A stretch of 64,000 nucleotides of DNA, taken from contig OY987263.1 in assembly GCA_963920665.1 (NCBI GenBank), positions 33,592,547 through 33,656,546 of the forward strand, in the 5' to 3' direction. The position numbers and the translations under genes are program-made. Source of the stretch: Straminergon stramineum. Lineage: Eukaryota > Streptophyta > Bryopsida > Hypnales > Calliergonaceae. This document shows positions 48,345 through 60,045 of this stretch, in pieces; position 1 is the first letter of the stretch; every line of letters begins with the position of its first letter. The notes beneath the pieces were generated by a model. It did no database searches. It was given only the letters and a program-made list of their open reading frames with translations, and was not told the origin of the DNA.

Positions 48345-48470
48345 TGAAATTCCAACCTCAGACTTCCTGCAGGCCTGCAACGAGCCAAAATTTGGGCTCC
48401 GGAATTGCTTTGTCAAAATGGGTTAAGAACCTCCTTGAAGGCAGTGCACCGCTGAGTTACACGACGTAAT
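48345..48470 (-). repeat. tRNA-like A and B box motifs, possible SINE
   Basis: On the minus strand, GTAACTCAGCGGTGCACTG near 48470-48450 resembles a tRNA 5' part and GAGGTTGGAATTTCAACGAG near 48362-48345 is a diverged B box. The spacing is longer than in a tRNA, which favours a SINE head or chance. Confidence 0.3.
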
Positions 48471-48583
48471 CAGTTCCACTCCATTATTTGAATTGATCCA
48501 TTATCTTACGATTCATTTACCTTCCTCGCACCCATTGAAAATTTCTCCAGCGCCAAGTGGAAAAACAAACCAAACAACAAACC

Positions 48584-48664
48584 AAACCACAACAACAAAC
48601 AACAAACAAACAAACAAACAAACAAAAACACAAACAACAAACAAACACATAAACAAACAAACGA
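48584..48664. repeat. (CAAA)n / (AAC)n microsatellite
   Basis: A pure CA/A strand-biased stretch of CAAA, CAA and CAAAA units runs for about 80 bases. It explains the long minus-strand open frames here that read as Val/Cys/Leu/Phe repeats, so these are not genes. Confidence 0.9.
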
Positions 48665-48711
48665 GAGGAACCACTCCACCTGACCAGGGCAGACAGTAGG
48701 GACGGGATTTG

Positions 48712-48969
48712 ATGGCAAGACGGGTATCGGTCGCGCAGGAAGCGCAACCAGCGTGGCCCCCGTCCGCCGTCCCAGCCTTGAGTGGCGGAGAGGTCCGTGC
48801 CTGCGTGGGTTTCCAATTCGTTTCTCTCTTTGAAAATTCCTGCCGTCTAGCTTGGGAAAGGGTGCCCTGTCCGGAATGGCAATGGAAGCATTGGAAGCAG
48901 TCGAGAATGGCATTGGAAGCAGGGTGTGGGAGTGGGCGTGAGGAATTCGTCCTCTTGCTGAATCCATAA
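48712..48969 (+). CDS. Small open frame upstream of the HLS1-like gene (doubtful)
   Basis: An ATG at 48712 opens 85 codons to a TAA at 48967-48969 in a GC-rich patch. The peptide begins MARRVSVAQEAQPAWPPSAV and has no known domain. It lies about 100 bases before the presumed core promoter of the HLS1-like gene. It may be an upstream transcript or simply open because the region is GC-rich. Confidence 0.2.
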   Translation: MARRVSVAQEAQPAWPPSAVPALSGGEVRACVGFQFVSLFENSCRLAWERVPCPEWQWKHWKQSRMALEAGCGSGREEFVLLLNP

Positions 48970-49075
48970 TAATAATAATAATTTAAAAGTCTAACTTCCA
49001 CTCCTCATCTTCACTCACCAAGGCTGAGTGGCGGCGCATATATATCCGATTATAGATGCACACCCACTTAGCTTC

Positions 49076-49085
49076 TATATATAAA
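49076..49085 (+). promoter_or_regulatory. TATA box candidate for the HLS1-like gene
   Basis: TATATATAAA is a good TATA match in a gene-proximal position, followed by a CT-rich stretch (TCTCTCTC near 49180). If used, transcription would start near 49110 and leave a leader of about 800 bases, which could include an intron. No experimental support is visible. Confidence 0.45.
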
Positions 49086-49640
49086 GAAGTTCAATCACCC
49101 CCTGTGTTATATTATTAGCTCGATTGAAGTGATGCTCGCTCTTTCCAGCATTCTCGATTAATTCCCATAAGCATTCTCTCTCTCGGCATTCTTTCTTCAT
49201 GCACGAGATCGAATTCCGTCTCACGTACGCTGCTTCAAATTTCAATAGCTGCTTATATATACAAGCTGCTCTATCTTGTGAGATAGATAGATATCGTTAG
49301 ACAGCTGCTCTGAACATTTTGTATTCTCTCCAATTGTTCTCTGCCGTAGAGCTGCAGTAGAGAAGCGAGGAGTAAGCTAGCTAGGACGTCCGTACCTGGA
49401 AGACAGAGACTGAAGCTCTGTCGTGCGGACGTTCAGTACGGGGCTTGGGGTGTCTTTTTCGCATCAATCTTTTTTTTTCGAATTTGTTAGAATTAATCTT
49501 AGAATTAATCGAGAGAGGTGGGGTACATACTAGGAGATCATGGAGTTTTTTTAGTGAGTGACATGCATTTGGTGGGTGAGGTGGGTATGAATCTTGCGTG
49601 ATATGGTGAGTGGACATTCAATCGGCTGCTGGAGTTGGTG

Positions 49641-49676
49641 ATGGAACTGGAAATGGCGAGCCTTTGGTCGTTGTAG
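49641..49676 (+). promoter_or_regulatory. Upstream ORF 1 (11 codons) in the presumed leader
   Basis: ATG at 49641 encodes MELEMASLWSL and stops at 49674-49676. If the leader is transcribed, it could reduce initiation at the main start. A shorter ATG-to-stop of four codons begins at 49540. Confidence 0.3.
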
Positions 49677-49762
49677 CAGCAATCTAGCCAACCGGCCAGG
49701 GGATCCAATTTCGCTGCGACATTGGCTGTGGACGAATTTCGATCGATCGATCGGGTGTCTAG

Positions 49763-49840
49763 ATGTGGAAGTCGAGGTGGGATCGATCGATGGCTAACCG
49801 CGTCTTGCTGCTGTTGGACGGGCTCGCAATTCGTCGGTGA
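49763..49840 (+). promoter_or_regulatory. Upstream ORF 2 (25 codons) in the presumed leader
   Basis: ATG at 49763, with a second in-frame ATG at 49790, encodes MWKSRWDRSMANRVLLLLDG and a short tail, ending at TGA 49838-49840, 88 bases before the main ATG. Position and size suit a translational uORF. No known conserved uORF peptide was recognised. Confidence 0.35.
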
Positions 49841-49928
49841 GAATTCGAAAATTAACAATCGATTCACAGGATCCCAGCTCGCAAGCCACGCCGTCGTCGT
49901 CGTCGCTGCGAATTCGAGGAGATTGGAA

Positions 49929-51516
49929 ATGGTTTCCCAGGAGGAAGGGCGCCGGGGCTCTGTCCCGGTGACGATTCGGAAATACAGAGACTCGGATGTG
50001 GAGGAACTCGCGGCGCTGGATGAACGCTGCGTAACCGGCGCCGCGGGGTCGGAATCGCTCGCTTTCGACTTGCTCGGGGATCCACTCTGCCGAGTCCGCC
50101 ATATCCCCACATTCCACATGCTGGTAAGCAAGCAAGTACCACGTCTGCTTGCAATTGAATTTATTCAAGCTGAAGGTGTTAGGACTCATGGATTGCCGTT
50201 TGTCACAATGACAAGGGAAGAATTAGTTGCCGCGCATTGATAGCGTGCGTTAATTACCTGTGCGTACATTTGTCGATTTTGAGCAGGTGGCGGAAGTGCA
50301 GGGGAAACTCGTGGGCGTGATCCGGGGGAGTGTGAAGGAAGTCGTGTGCAGTCAGAGCGCCATCGTCTGCTTGGAAAAAGCTTCGATCCGCATTCCCATG
50401 TACGCGCGAGTGGGCTATCTCCTCGGCCTCCGCGTCTGCCCCTGCCATAGGTATGGTGAAATTAACCCCGGTCTTCATTTGCTAGCTAGCTTTCGGGGTT
50501 ACTTTCTTCTTCTTTCGTTTCCGATCCAGCAAGAAATGGCAGGCGTCGTGTCCGACGTGATCCAGTTCGACTTCTAAATTGGTCCATGATTTTGCATACG
50601 TCTCAGGCGCATGGGCATTGCCTTGAAGTTGGCCGAGAGCATGGAGGACTGGTGCCGCAGCCAGAAGGCGGACTATGTCTACATGGCGACGGAGAAAGAC
50701 AATGTTCCCTCCCTGAAGCTCTTCACGGAGCGTCTCCATTACGTCCATTTCCGCACACCCGCCATCTTCGTGCAACCTGTGCATGTCCATGACCGTCGCC
50801 TCTCCCCTCGCATCCAACTCACAAAAATCATGCCCCACTTCGCCACGCAGCTGTACTGCGCCACCATGGGCACAGCGGAGTTTTTCCCCAAAGACATCGA
50901 CGCGGTGCTCCGGAACGCTCTTTGCGAAGGCACATGGATCGCGACTCTGCGTTCCGACGCCGCAACGCTGGAGCCGCGGCTCGCCCAGTTCGCGGGGCCG
51001 GAGCGCGCGGGGAAGAAGCTCCTGGACGCCGCCGGCTGGGCGCGCGGCGCGTCGTGGGCCATGCTCAGCGTCTGGCGCAGCAATGAGCTTTTCCAGTGCG
51101 AGTACAAAAACGCATCCTGGCTGAAACGCACGGCTGCGTCGGTTTCCCGATGGCTGGACTTCTGCCTGCCGGGCTGTCACGTCCCGTCCGTGCCCAACTT
51201 CTTCCACCCCTTCGGCGTGCAGTTCATGTTCGGGTTGCACACAGAGGGCGCCCATGGCACTGAGCTCCTGCAGTCCTTGTGCTGGCATGCCCATAACTTG
51301 GCCCGAAGTAAGGACTGCAAGGCCATCATGACGGAAGTCGCGCCAACGGATCCCGCGTGGAAAGCCATCCCCCACTGGAAGACGCTCTCGTCCAGCGACG
51401 ACATGTGGTGTATCAAATCGCTCCGAAGCAAAGTCTTGGAAGAGACGTTCCGAGACTTCGACTGGGGGCAAGCGCCGCCCAAGCCCGTCCTCTTTGTGGA
51501 TCCCCGCGAGGTCTAA
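49929..51516 (+). CDS. HLS1-like: HLS1-like (HOOKLESS1 family) GNAT N-acetyltransferase, three exons
   Basis: Exons 49929-50123, 50287-50450 and 50607-51516 join to 1269 bases (422 aa plus stop). Both introns (163 and 156 bases) are GT-AG, phase 0 and phase 2. The ATG at 49929 is the first in the open frame. The N-terminal half is a GNAT fold: RKYRDSDVEELAALDERC, then LLGDPLCRVRHIPTFHMLVA (exon junction inside), and the acetyl-CoA-binding motif HRRMGIALKLAESM (about residues 119-132), split by intron 2. The C-terminal half keeps HLS1 landmarks EFFPKDIDAVL, SWAMLSVWRS, PFGVQFMFGLHTEG, LCWHAHNLA, IPHWKTLSSSDDMWCIK and the final FVDPREV. Length is close to the roughly 400 aa of Arabidopsis HLS1. 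In Arabidopsis HLS1 acts in the nucleus on hook bending, ethylene/auxin crosstalk and histone acetylation; the same role here is inferred. Exons are strongly GC-rich compared with the flanks. No truncation or frameshift is seen. Confidence 0.93.
50124..50286 (+). other. Intron 1 of the HLS1-like gene
   Basis: It starts GTAAGC and ends GAGCAG, phase 0, between CTG (Leu65) and GTG (Val66). Splicing restores the MLVAEV string conserved in HLS1 proteins. It contains an in-frame TGA, so it cannot be retained without truncation. Confidence 0.9.
50451..50606 (+). other. Intron 2 of the HLS1-like gene
   Basis: It starts GTATGG and ends TCTCAG, phase 2, splitting the Arg codon of CHRRMG. Retention would break the acetyl-CoA-binding motif. 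Confidence 0.9.
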
Positions 51517-53300
51517 GGAACTTCAGTAGGGGCCGGCGTACGTCGCCGTTGGGCGCTTGCCTATTCCGCCATCCCCAAGAACTCAGGCCATAGCCTTCCA
51601 TTTTGCGCTGCAGTCGAATTCAGTGGAATGACAGTGCTGTGATTCTCTCTAGCTTCCCTCAGAGGAATTCCGGACGAGGAGGAGTCCTCCAAATCCTCCA
51701 GATAACATTTGCAACGAACTGGCAGAAACCTGCATGGAAGGGAGTTTAATGGGGTGTTTTTTTTCCTCTTCCCTTGTTGTGCGCCATATCCGGTCTCTAA
51801 CTGTAGAGTTCGATCAGCACGTAGCGCTTTCAAGGAACTGGTGGAATCCCATTTCGATGCTAGGTATGCGCATTCTCCTTAATTCCCTTAGATTAGTTCG
51901 CAATTCGACCGACGAGTGAAAATACCGCTCCAACAACTGGATGAAACCCAATTTCTCGAGCAGTGAGGATGGGGTACGGCAGGCAAGGAAGTGAGCATGG
52001 AGGATGCACCAGAGCTTACTTTTGAACATGCTCTCCATGTTTTGTGCCAAGAGGAGAGTGAGGAGTTAGGGCGAAAGCTTTGAACGAGTTCACTGAAATC
52101 TCCTGTGACGGGTACTCCTGTAAAACAAAATGCTTTCGTCTTCGCGAGTAGAGGAATACTTACATCGATCGGTGCAACAGTACACCCCAAAACCTGGGAA
52201 TTTTTGTATTAAAGGGCGCTTTGACCGAATGTATTTAGATCTGGTATATACATATATTTGTTAAGAAACAGAGTGTACTATACAGTACTGTACTGTACTG
52301 TAGTTTCAAACTGAATTAACTCTGAATATGCTCCTCTGGCGGATTATTCCACGTCGTCACTCAGTTGCTCATCAATTGCTCCATTCCAACTGCTTCATTC
52401 CTTTGTTCCATGCGCTCATGCACAGATTGTGTATGGATAGATTTGACTTCGCGCTTGTCTTATTGAGTTCTTTCGCTTCGCCACGGAAAGGCGGCGGAAG
52501 GACGGACGGTCGGTTCACTTATATCTCACCTTATTCGGCCATATATCTCACCTTGGGTTTCGCCCTCCAATGCCTTTCTGTTGCCGAGCCTCTTCACCTT
52601 CAGTTGTTTGGTATGTACTTGGATAACATTGCTGACCAGTCCTGTGGTTGTTGTACTAAAATGAATCCATAATCTTTACCGCCGGAACTTCATCCACGGG
52701 CTTATTACTTGCAATTAACTTTTGTTCACTGGCAATAATATTGTACTGTTGAATCATCGGTGGTTGTAACGTACTCCGAATTTCAAATTGCTGACAGAGT
52801 GGTCGTCGATCAATGCTGCATGTCCAGATAAAATTGAAGCTTGTAACTTGGATTGGTGTTTTGAAATATATTTCTACCCCTGGAGCTGCGGATCGGGGTC
52901 GTCGTCGTCGTTAACAGGAGTCTGGTTACGGCGGTTGTGGCAAATTTAGCAAGGGAGACAATTCAGCCAGTAGTCTGGAACGAAATAGGAATAAATCCGT
53001 TATTGGTATCTGCACTGATTTCTCTTCCAATCAATTGTTTGCTGATTTTGTTTTTTCTCGTTCAGTTCGTGCGCTGGTGGCTGGCCACAATGTTTGGCTT
53101 CTTGGCTGGACTCACACCAATGCCGTGGAAGATGTGACTGCTTGTGTTTGTGTTGTGTTTGTGTTGTGTCATTCTTTCCCCGTTGAAATACATTTCAATA
53201 TACAGTAAGAAATCATAGAAAAAGAGAGAAATAAAAAAGAAAGATTTGCTAGACTTAGAGTCAATCATATGTTCAATGCGAGTTTCTTCATTTGCTCTTC
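51517..53300. other. Downstream flank of the HLS1-like gene, no recognised gene
   Basis: Moderate GC, unique sequence. The first several hundred bases should contain the 3' UTR, though no AATAAA is near. A TACTG-type microsatellite lies at 52281-52305. An open stretch at 52937-53137 lacks an ATG start and contains a pyrimidine-rich CTCGTTCAG acceptor-like site at about 53065, so it could be the end of an unrecognised spliced transcript. Confidence 0.35.
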
Positions 53301-53407
53301 AAAGCACACGTTTATTCAAACTTTTATTTCAAGGGACACAATCACACTCTTTGTATGTACTCTAAATGGGGATGTGCTCATTTATCAATCACTTATCATC
53401 TTACATA

Positions 53408-53479
53408 CTCTTTATGTCTCAAAATAGATCCATAGAGTTCTCCACAAGAAATCATGGATTTCTTTTGAGATAGAGGGAA
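53408..53479. mobile_element. Tiny Stowaway-like MITE (72 bp)
   Basis: The left end CTCTTTATGTCTCAAAATAG and complemented right end TTCCCTCTATCTCAAAAGAA share the Stowaway-type layout and a common ATCCAT inside. TA dinucleotides flank both ends (53406-53407, 53480-53481). With arms of about 26 bases it is little more than its terminal repeats. Confidence 0.6.
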
Positions 53480-53488
53480 TAGAATATA

Positions 53489-53914
53489 AGAGCATCTCCA
53501 CTAGCTATGACTCTCCATACTTGGGTGGGAGGGACGGGGAAATTAAGTTAGAGAAGGGTAGAGAGGGGAGCAGGTTTCTACAAGAATCCCATTGTGGTTG
53601 TGGCAATGGAAAATCTCATGGGGATCAACAATTGATTCCCAAGTATGCCGTCTATTAGAGCTCGGGCTTCTTACTTTTGAGAATGTCACCATTCTAGCAA
53701 ATCTATCCTTGGTTGGATTTTTTTACTTGTGATTAGTTGGGTTGTTATATTTTTGTTTCCATGCATTAGTAATATATTTGTGTTTTCAACTTGGAATGTG
53801 TACTTGGGAAGTCATGATAGGGATTGATTGTGTGTACCTTAGAGGAGCCTCTTCTATAGCCCAACTAAATTCATTTAGCGTATTGATTTCCTAAGGCCCC
53901 CATGGCAATGCTCT
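53489..53914. mobile_element. Possible hAT-type element (AGAGCATCTCCA ends)
   Basis: The left end AGAGCATCTCCACTAGC is typical of plant hAT MITEs, and the right end complemented is AGAGCATTGCCATGG. The flanking 8-mers do not match, so the boundaries or class are uncertain. No coding capacity. Confidence 0.35.
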
Positions 53915-55430
53915 AAGACAAGATTCCATCAAATAAAGCGAAATTATCAATTGAATGATCCATCTAAACTTAGTATTAAAAGGGTGACTTGTATGTCCTA
54001 AGTTGTTGCCCTAATAAATAAATAGATAACAGAGTGGTTATGATTAACATGATTATGCAAGTCAATCATGGAGTTCTTTTCAATAAATGGTTAGAGGCAT
54101 AGCATTCCATTGTTGGCAACTCTCAACTAGAAGCAAATAGAGATAGCCAACAAGCTACACCTATCTCAACTATGTTATTCACTAAAAACATTCCATATGC
54201 ATAGGCTAATTATCCCCTCAAAAACACTAAGCACAAATATTTCCAAATGGTAGAGTGGCCATGGGTCAAAATATTAAAATTATAAAATCACCAAGAAAAA
54301 AAATTAAACTATGTCCCACATGTATACAAATAAATGGATTCATTGATATAAATATATAAATACAAATACAAATATATACACAAATACTGCTATTATCCCA
54401 TATCATTTGAAACTCCCAAATTTTGAATCATAGTATGAATAAATACTTGAGACATGCTTGAAAATATGAATCATTTATTAAAATGTGTATATGTACTTCA
54501 TGACCAAACTATCTCCCTTTATCTTGCATGCTTTTTATCTTGCATGCTTTTTATCTTGCATGGTCCCCTCACTAATATCCCCTCAAAACACTAGCCATGG
54601 ATTATTTTAGATTAACAATTTTTTGATAGAATGATGGTACATGATAGAAGCTCAAAGACTTTTTCCCAACTATTGGTGGATGGCAAAATTGCACCCACCA
54701 TTTCTCACAAGCATTGTCATCGGTTCAACTTCTTAGGGTCCACCAATTCATTTTTTTAAACGCAAGACTAATCCCTCGAATTGCCCCCAAACGAACCGGT
54801 CTTTGCAAAATGCTCCAAGATTCTTCCCAAATTCTTCCCATTATCCCACGTACTTTGGAGTTTGGAGTGGCGGCTCTAACTTACATTTTAATTCTTTCAG
54901 CTTCCTTGATATATCATATAATTTCAATCTGTTGCCTTCCACAACTGGAAAAATCTAAACTGAACTCCGAAAAGAGAATTAAAAAAAACAAAAACTCAAT
55001 GTAAGTTATGGTATGAGAATTTGAGAAATTCTCTTCAGGATTCTAGAGTACAAAATATCACAGCACCACCAACGAATATCTTGCCGTCCTTCAGTGACAG
55101 CCTGATGAGTATCTGGCCGTTGGAATTTTGCAGGATGCGTGCTACATAACAGCCTAAGTCATTCATTGATTTCATTCCCCCTCGGAGATTGGGATAATCC
55201 CTCCATGGATTCCTGGGAGTGAATTTAGTTTAGTCTGTAGAGAGTCATTGGTTGGCTGGGAAGTTGCAATGCTGGTTTAGTTCTTGCTTTCTCGAGGAGC
55301 AAAAGGGACCCTCGACCATTGGAAAAGAGGTTATGTGTTGTAAGTTGAGGAAAATATAATATATAATAATGAAATTAAAAATCTACTTCTGGTGATCCAT
55401 TCTGTACTCATATAAATTCATTTAGAAAAC
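53915..55430. other. Intergenic DNA with a short tandem repeat
   Basis: 54518-54563 holds nearly three units of TATCTTGCATGCTTTT (16 bp). The frame at 54714-55004 has no recognisable motif. 55,030-55,330 is GC-richer and unique. Confidence 0.45.
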
Positions 55431-55656
55431 TATTGTAGATAGAACCCCTCTTAGTGTACCTTCCCTTGGTGTATAATATGCATTAAGAGAGTTTGTAAAT
55501 AGTAGGTAGCCCATATTCATGATTCAAGATGAAAAGACATGTGGCACATGCTTTAAGATAAAAAAGACAAGTGGCCCTACGGCTTCTCTAAATGCATAAA
55601 CCTCTCTTAGTGCATAGTCCCAACACCATGCACTAAGGGAGGTTCTATTTGTAGTA
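55431..55656. mobile_element. CACTA-like miniature element (226 bp)
   Basis: The left end TATTGTAGATAGAACCCCTC and complemented right end TACTACAAATAGAACCTCCC are inverted repeats that continue with CTTAGTG. Both could derive from CACTACAAATAGAACC. The repeated CTTAGTGCA motifs form a second, inner inverted repeat. No matching 3-bp duplication was found. Confidence 0.5.
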
Positions 55657-57857
55657 TATATATCCAAAATTAGTAACTTGTCTAGGAGGCATTTCCGCAA
55701 TCCCTTCCACTTTTTTTTGCCTTTTACTTAGTGGAAAGGAAGTTTGTATCCAAATTGGATAAGGTTGAAGTCTAGATGCAATCTTTGGTTCTTCACAATA
55801 GAGATTGGTTTGTTGGGTGAGCTAGTTGCTAAATCAACCTCCGAACTAGGCCATTTTCCTAGGTTATTGATTCTCTTTTTGTTGTTGAGGTTTTCTTCCT
55901 CCATTTCAATTTGATGTTTTGTTTCATGTTGTGTAATATCACTAGTAGAGAAGGCACCCAAAACTATGCAACACTTCTCTTGTTAGTTGTGTACTTGTGG
56001 ATGCTTATTCTACTAGTGCTATAAAAATCACAGAAAACACTCAAGATTTTGGCAAAACTTAGACAAAAAGAAATCATTAGGTAGTATCCAAAAATTTTCC
56101 ATCCCATCATTTGTTCATACATGCCTAGGGATAGACCACGTCTAGTCTTGATCAATCTAAAATTCTAAATCTCCAATTTTTTCACAAAACAAATAGCATA
56201 AGAATTAGCCTCTAAATATATGGAGCTAGTGGTTGATTTTGTATTCTATAACCTCATGTAGCTATTTGACTAGGATCCTTGCATTTAATGTTGATAGGGG
56301 TCTTTTAGTGGTTGAAGCCCACAAAGGAACTCTAAACTTTTAGTATCATTAGGCTAATAAAATTTCTTTATTGTGGACTTTTCATTGACGTTCATCCTTC
56401 AATAACTTATGTGTTGCGAACAAGGTGCATGATTCTTGGTTTTTTCCAAAAGAAAATCTTGAATAGGACTTCTATGGCTCTCTAGCTAAATCAAATGTTG
56501 TAAGGGACTTGGTGATGAGGGTAGTAGGACATGCTTTAAGCATCCATTTAGCAAATCTCCATCAACTCTATGGCATCATGAATTTGCACTTTCAAAATTT
56601 AACAACATCTCCAATTTTTTGCTCTTGCATTGTTAGTGAATTGCAAGTTGAACAGGGTTAGAAAAAAGATGGACCCGACAAAACGAAACTTCCCACGATG
56701 GTCTGCATAATTAAATACCACATTTTCACTTGTATGCAACTCCATATTATTTAGCCACTCTTCTTCCAACTTCATCTACCATCTTTCATAGTATTCACAA
56801 AATGTTAGAGCAAACAATGATTGGGTGCAATATATTTGGCATGTCCTTGCAAAATTAGCAGATTTGGTGAGCTTCAATCTTGGAAAGGCGAGTCCATAAG
56901 AATGCCAAAACAAATCTAGTGTTGATGGGATACAATTTCTCTCACAATAATCACTTCCTCACCATTTCATTGGCCTTCAAGTCTATTCTCCAAACCACTA
57001 TAGTAGAATCACCCATCACCATCGAGGCCCATGGACAATATATAGGTAATGGGAAATTCAACGAAGAGATGAGTGATTACTAACCATTAGTTTCTTGGTT
57101 TCCAACCATCTTCTAGCCATCACTATTATGACACATGCGCTTCGTTTTGAGAGCCAAATTAGTCTATAGATGAGCAATGATGGAAGAATCTATGTGTGGG
57201 GGATGAGTGCACGCCAACTTTTGGCTTCTAAAATTCATAACTATTTGAATTTAAGGAAAAAATTTATGAAAATTTGACAACACCCATCATTTCTATCTCT
57301 CTATAGGGCAAAAAATTAACATTGCCTTTTACTACTCCAGATCATGCACAAAATGCTTAAGTGGTTGATAATGGGTGGTTCTACCATAGAGATGGATTGT
57401 TGGAAGGGGATATTTCATTGTGCGGTTCAAGATAAACCTACCCACACTTTGCCTACTTAGGCTTCCTAAATCCTCTGAAAAATCACAGAAAATTCATTTC
57501 TTGCCGAAATAGCTTGATTCTTCTTGGAAGTGATTTCTCGTGGACTTCTTAATCTCTGAAAAAGAAAATGCTTAAGCTGCCAAGCCATTTGGTAGTAACT
57601 TACTAGTAGGTATGTTCGTCTAATATACAACTCCTCATACTGGAATGATCACTGTCCTGAGTGCCCATCATCGTTCAGTCATGGAGAGACCCTCTAAGTT
57701 AGCTTAGTCTCATTTTACTGTTCTCTGCAGCCAATGAGAATATGCCACGTACTCTGCTGTCTCCTTGAGTCGTTGCCCCCTAATCATAGGACCTTCCATC
57801 AGCTCAACCCTGGTGGTAGGAATTTGTACGGTGTCACTTTCATTTGTTTTCATTAGT
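55657..57857. other. Intergenic DNA, nothing recognised
   Basis: Several short frames occur (for example 56880-57083 plus) but none shows a motif or a coding context. No repeat pair stands out. Confidence 0.4.
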
Positions 57858-57861
57858 TTAA

Positions 57862-57990
57862 CCCTAGAAGGACATGGCTCCCCACGACCAAAATACTTTG
57901 ATTATTAGACCAATAAGTGCATTCTTTGTTTCTGTAGTTAAGAGTGAAGTCATCCATCAGATCTTTTAGGTCTACAATGTCCTTATAGCC
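57862..57990 (+). mobile_element. Terminus of a TTAA family 4 element
   Basis: TTAA at 57858-57861 is followed by CCCTAGAAGGACATGGC and then CCACGACCAAAATA, AATAAGTGCATTCTTTGTTT and GTCATCCATC, matching the arm of the 45045 element. The other end was not located with confidence. It may be the TTAA at 58760-58763, where the next element begins. Confidence 0.45.
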
Positions 57991-58763
57991 GGTTAAAAAA
58001 AACCCTCTAGTGGTAGATTTGCATGACACTTGACACGTTTTGTATCATTGCATGTAGTACTATAATACTACAAGAGTAGTAATACAAGTTGACCCAAAAT
58101 TGACTCAATTGCAAGGTGCGATTTCTAGTTCTCAATCCAATTTTGCCATGTTGTATCTTATTTAATGAAAGGGAATTACACTTAAATGCATCCCAATGAG
58201 CAGTTTAGCATGGTTCCCACTATTATATTGAAAAACCAATTAGTAGAAACAAGGTCCTTGTAGACTAGGGAAACTACTATGAAAAAACCCATAGATAGTC
58301 AAATTCTTCACATGGATCTTTTTGTGAATCATTTCCTTAATCTACACGGACCATGTTTCTGCTAGTGAAAGATTTGGTGGGGCCTTGTGTTGATAGTCAC
58401 AAGGGGATTTTGGATTCCTTTAGAATGCATTTTGGGACATTGTATGAGTAAACTATGAATTTTCAAAGTGCTGAAAATAGATGTATCCAAATGTGACCCT
58501 GGAATTTCATGCATAGTGGGAGTACATTTGAGGCAAGAATTTGTAGAGGTCGATTATAGAAAAGAGTCTAACATTAGGTGTTTTGACCTAATTTTTATGA
58601 GAACTCTATAAGAGTTTGCATTTGGACAATTCAATGTAGAATTGGGGTTGAATGGATTAGAATTGGGTTGAAAACTCATAATTCTATGAATGCCGGCAAT
58701 GATCACCAACATATAGATTCTATAAAAATGGCAAGAGTTTCAGTCATTATTTCACAATCTTAA

Positions 58764-59708
58764 CCCCTAAAGGTATTTGACTATGTTTTCACCAAAAACG
58801 CTCCAAAACTGTCATCTCTAGTACAAGTATCAAATTTTAGAAAAAATATATTTTTGGATAAATGTAACCGTAGGATCTTTTAGTAATCTGGTTTGGTAAG
58901 ATGTGGAAAAAATTTCAGAAATTTCCATCGTTTGGATTGCAAGATATTAGCATTTGAAGTGACAAAAAGCCATTTTTTGGCCCTGCAAAAATCCGGGCAG
59001 ATGCACTTCACAAGGTCAGATCATTATGAAAAAATGTCCAAAATGGTTGTAACTCATTGGGTTCATTCTTCAATTCTTGTTGGCTACATGCTTGAAAAAT
59101 TTTAGATCATTTGGAATTGTACAACATATAGGAAAAAAATAGTAAGTTGAAAGAAGTAGAGAATGATTCAAAATACTAAATTGTTAATCATTTATCTGTG
59201 GAATTGAAAAATGCCAATCCCAAGGGTGAAATTGTTGTAATAAACAATCTACATCTCTTTTTTAAATTTTTTTCCGAAAATATTAAAAATTGAGTTAAAT
59301 AATGGTCTTCAAAGTTTATTTTAGAGTAGAGATTCCATAATTACCCACAAACTACCCACAACTAACACTCTTCATAACTTTCATCTCATCAATCAAAATG
59401 AAATAATTTAAAGCTTTCCATGTATGTATAAATTGGGAAAATAAATTTCAAATTTTTATTTTTAAAAAAAGTGATTTTTAAAGAAGTTTTTTTTGCTGCC
59501 CGGGCTGCCCGCCGAACAATGAAAACAACATATCATACAATAACTTTTAAACTATGTATTCAAAAGTTATGAAAATTATTGGGTCTTAAAGCTACTCCTC
59601 GGGCACATGTTTTGTGAAAATTTCAAAGAAAAAAAATAAAAATGCCATTCGTAGTGAGCTGCCCAAAATCGCTATGTTGCCAAAAAACATTGTTTGGTCC
59701 TTTAGGGG
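58764..59708 (+). mobile_element. TTAA-bounded element, family 1, copy b (945 bp), best preserved
   Basis: TTAA at 58760-58763 and 59709-59712 is intact on both sides. The ends are CCCCTAAAGG and its exact complement CCTTTAGGGG. The interior is non-coding, ordered as in 15938-16898. It contains CTGCCCGGGCTGCCCGCCGA near 59496-59515, one of the few GC-rich patches. TTAA duplications are characteristic of piggyBac-type transposition, which is the family I infer. No transposase is nearby. Confidence 0.8.
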
Positions 59709-59712
59709 TTAA

Positions 59713-60041
59713 GTGACATTTTCGGATTACCATTGCAATTGTGTAGGGTTTATTAACATCCAAATTGATCATGACAATATTCCCACCCTAGGAACAATGA
59801 AAAGCTACTTTATTCTTATTTCTTTGAGCAAAACTATCAAAATGAAGCTTCCCAAGTTTAGTTTCTAGTTTCTACCTGGGCCCTAAACATTGAAAATATG
59901 ATTATTTGTAAAGTGGAATGTCTATAACAATATTTGTAAGTGTAGAATGATAGTAAATTTTAGTCTACACTATAGTACATGATTATATAGAGTGAAGAGT
60001 TCCAAGGTTTGATGACATAGGTTAGGCTTGTCGTTAGAGAG
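59713..60041. other. AT-rich intergenic DNA, nothing recognised
   Basis: No feature supported between the two TTAA-type elements. Confidence 0.45.
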
Positions 60042-60045
60042 GTAA

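Noticed and set aside
48506..49001. Long minus-strand frames (99-162 codons) with VCLFVCLFV-like runs
   Set aside because: They are translations of the (CAAA)n microsatellite joined to a GC-rich patch and overlap each other in several phases.
49538..51601. Large antisense frames over the HLS1-like gene, including 329 codons at 50482-51471
   Set aside because: Shadows of GC-rich HLS1-like exons. The plus strand has the conserved family motifs and correct splice sites.
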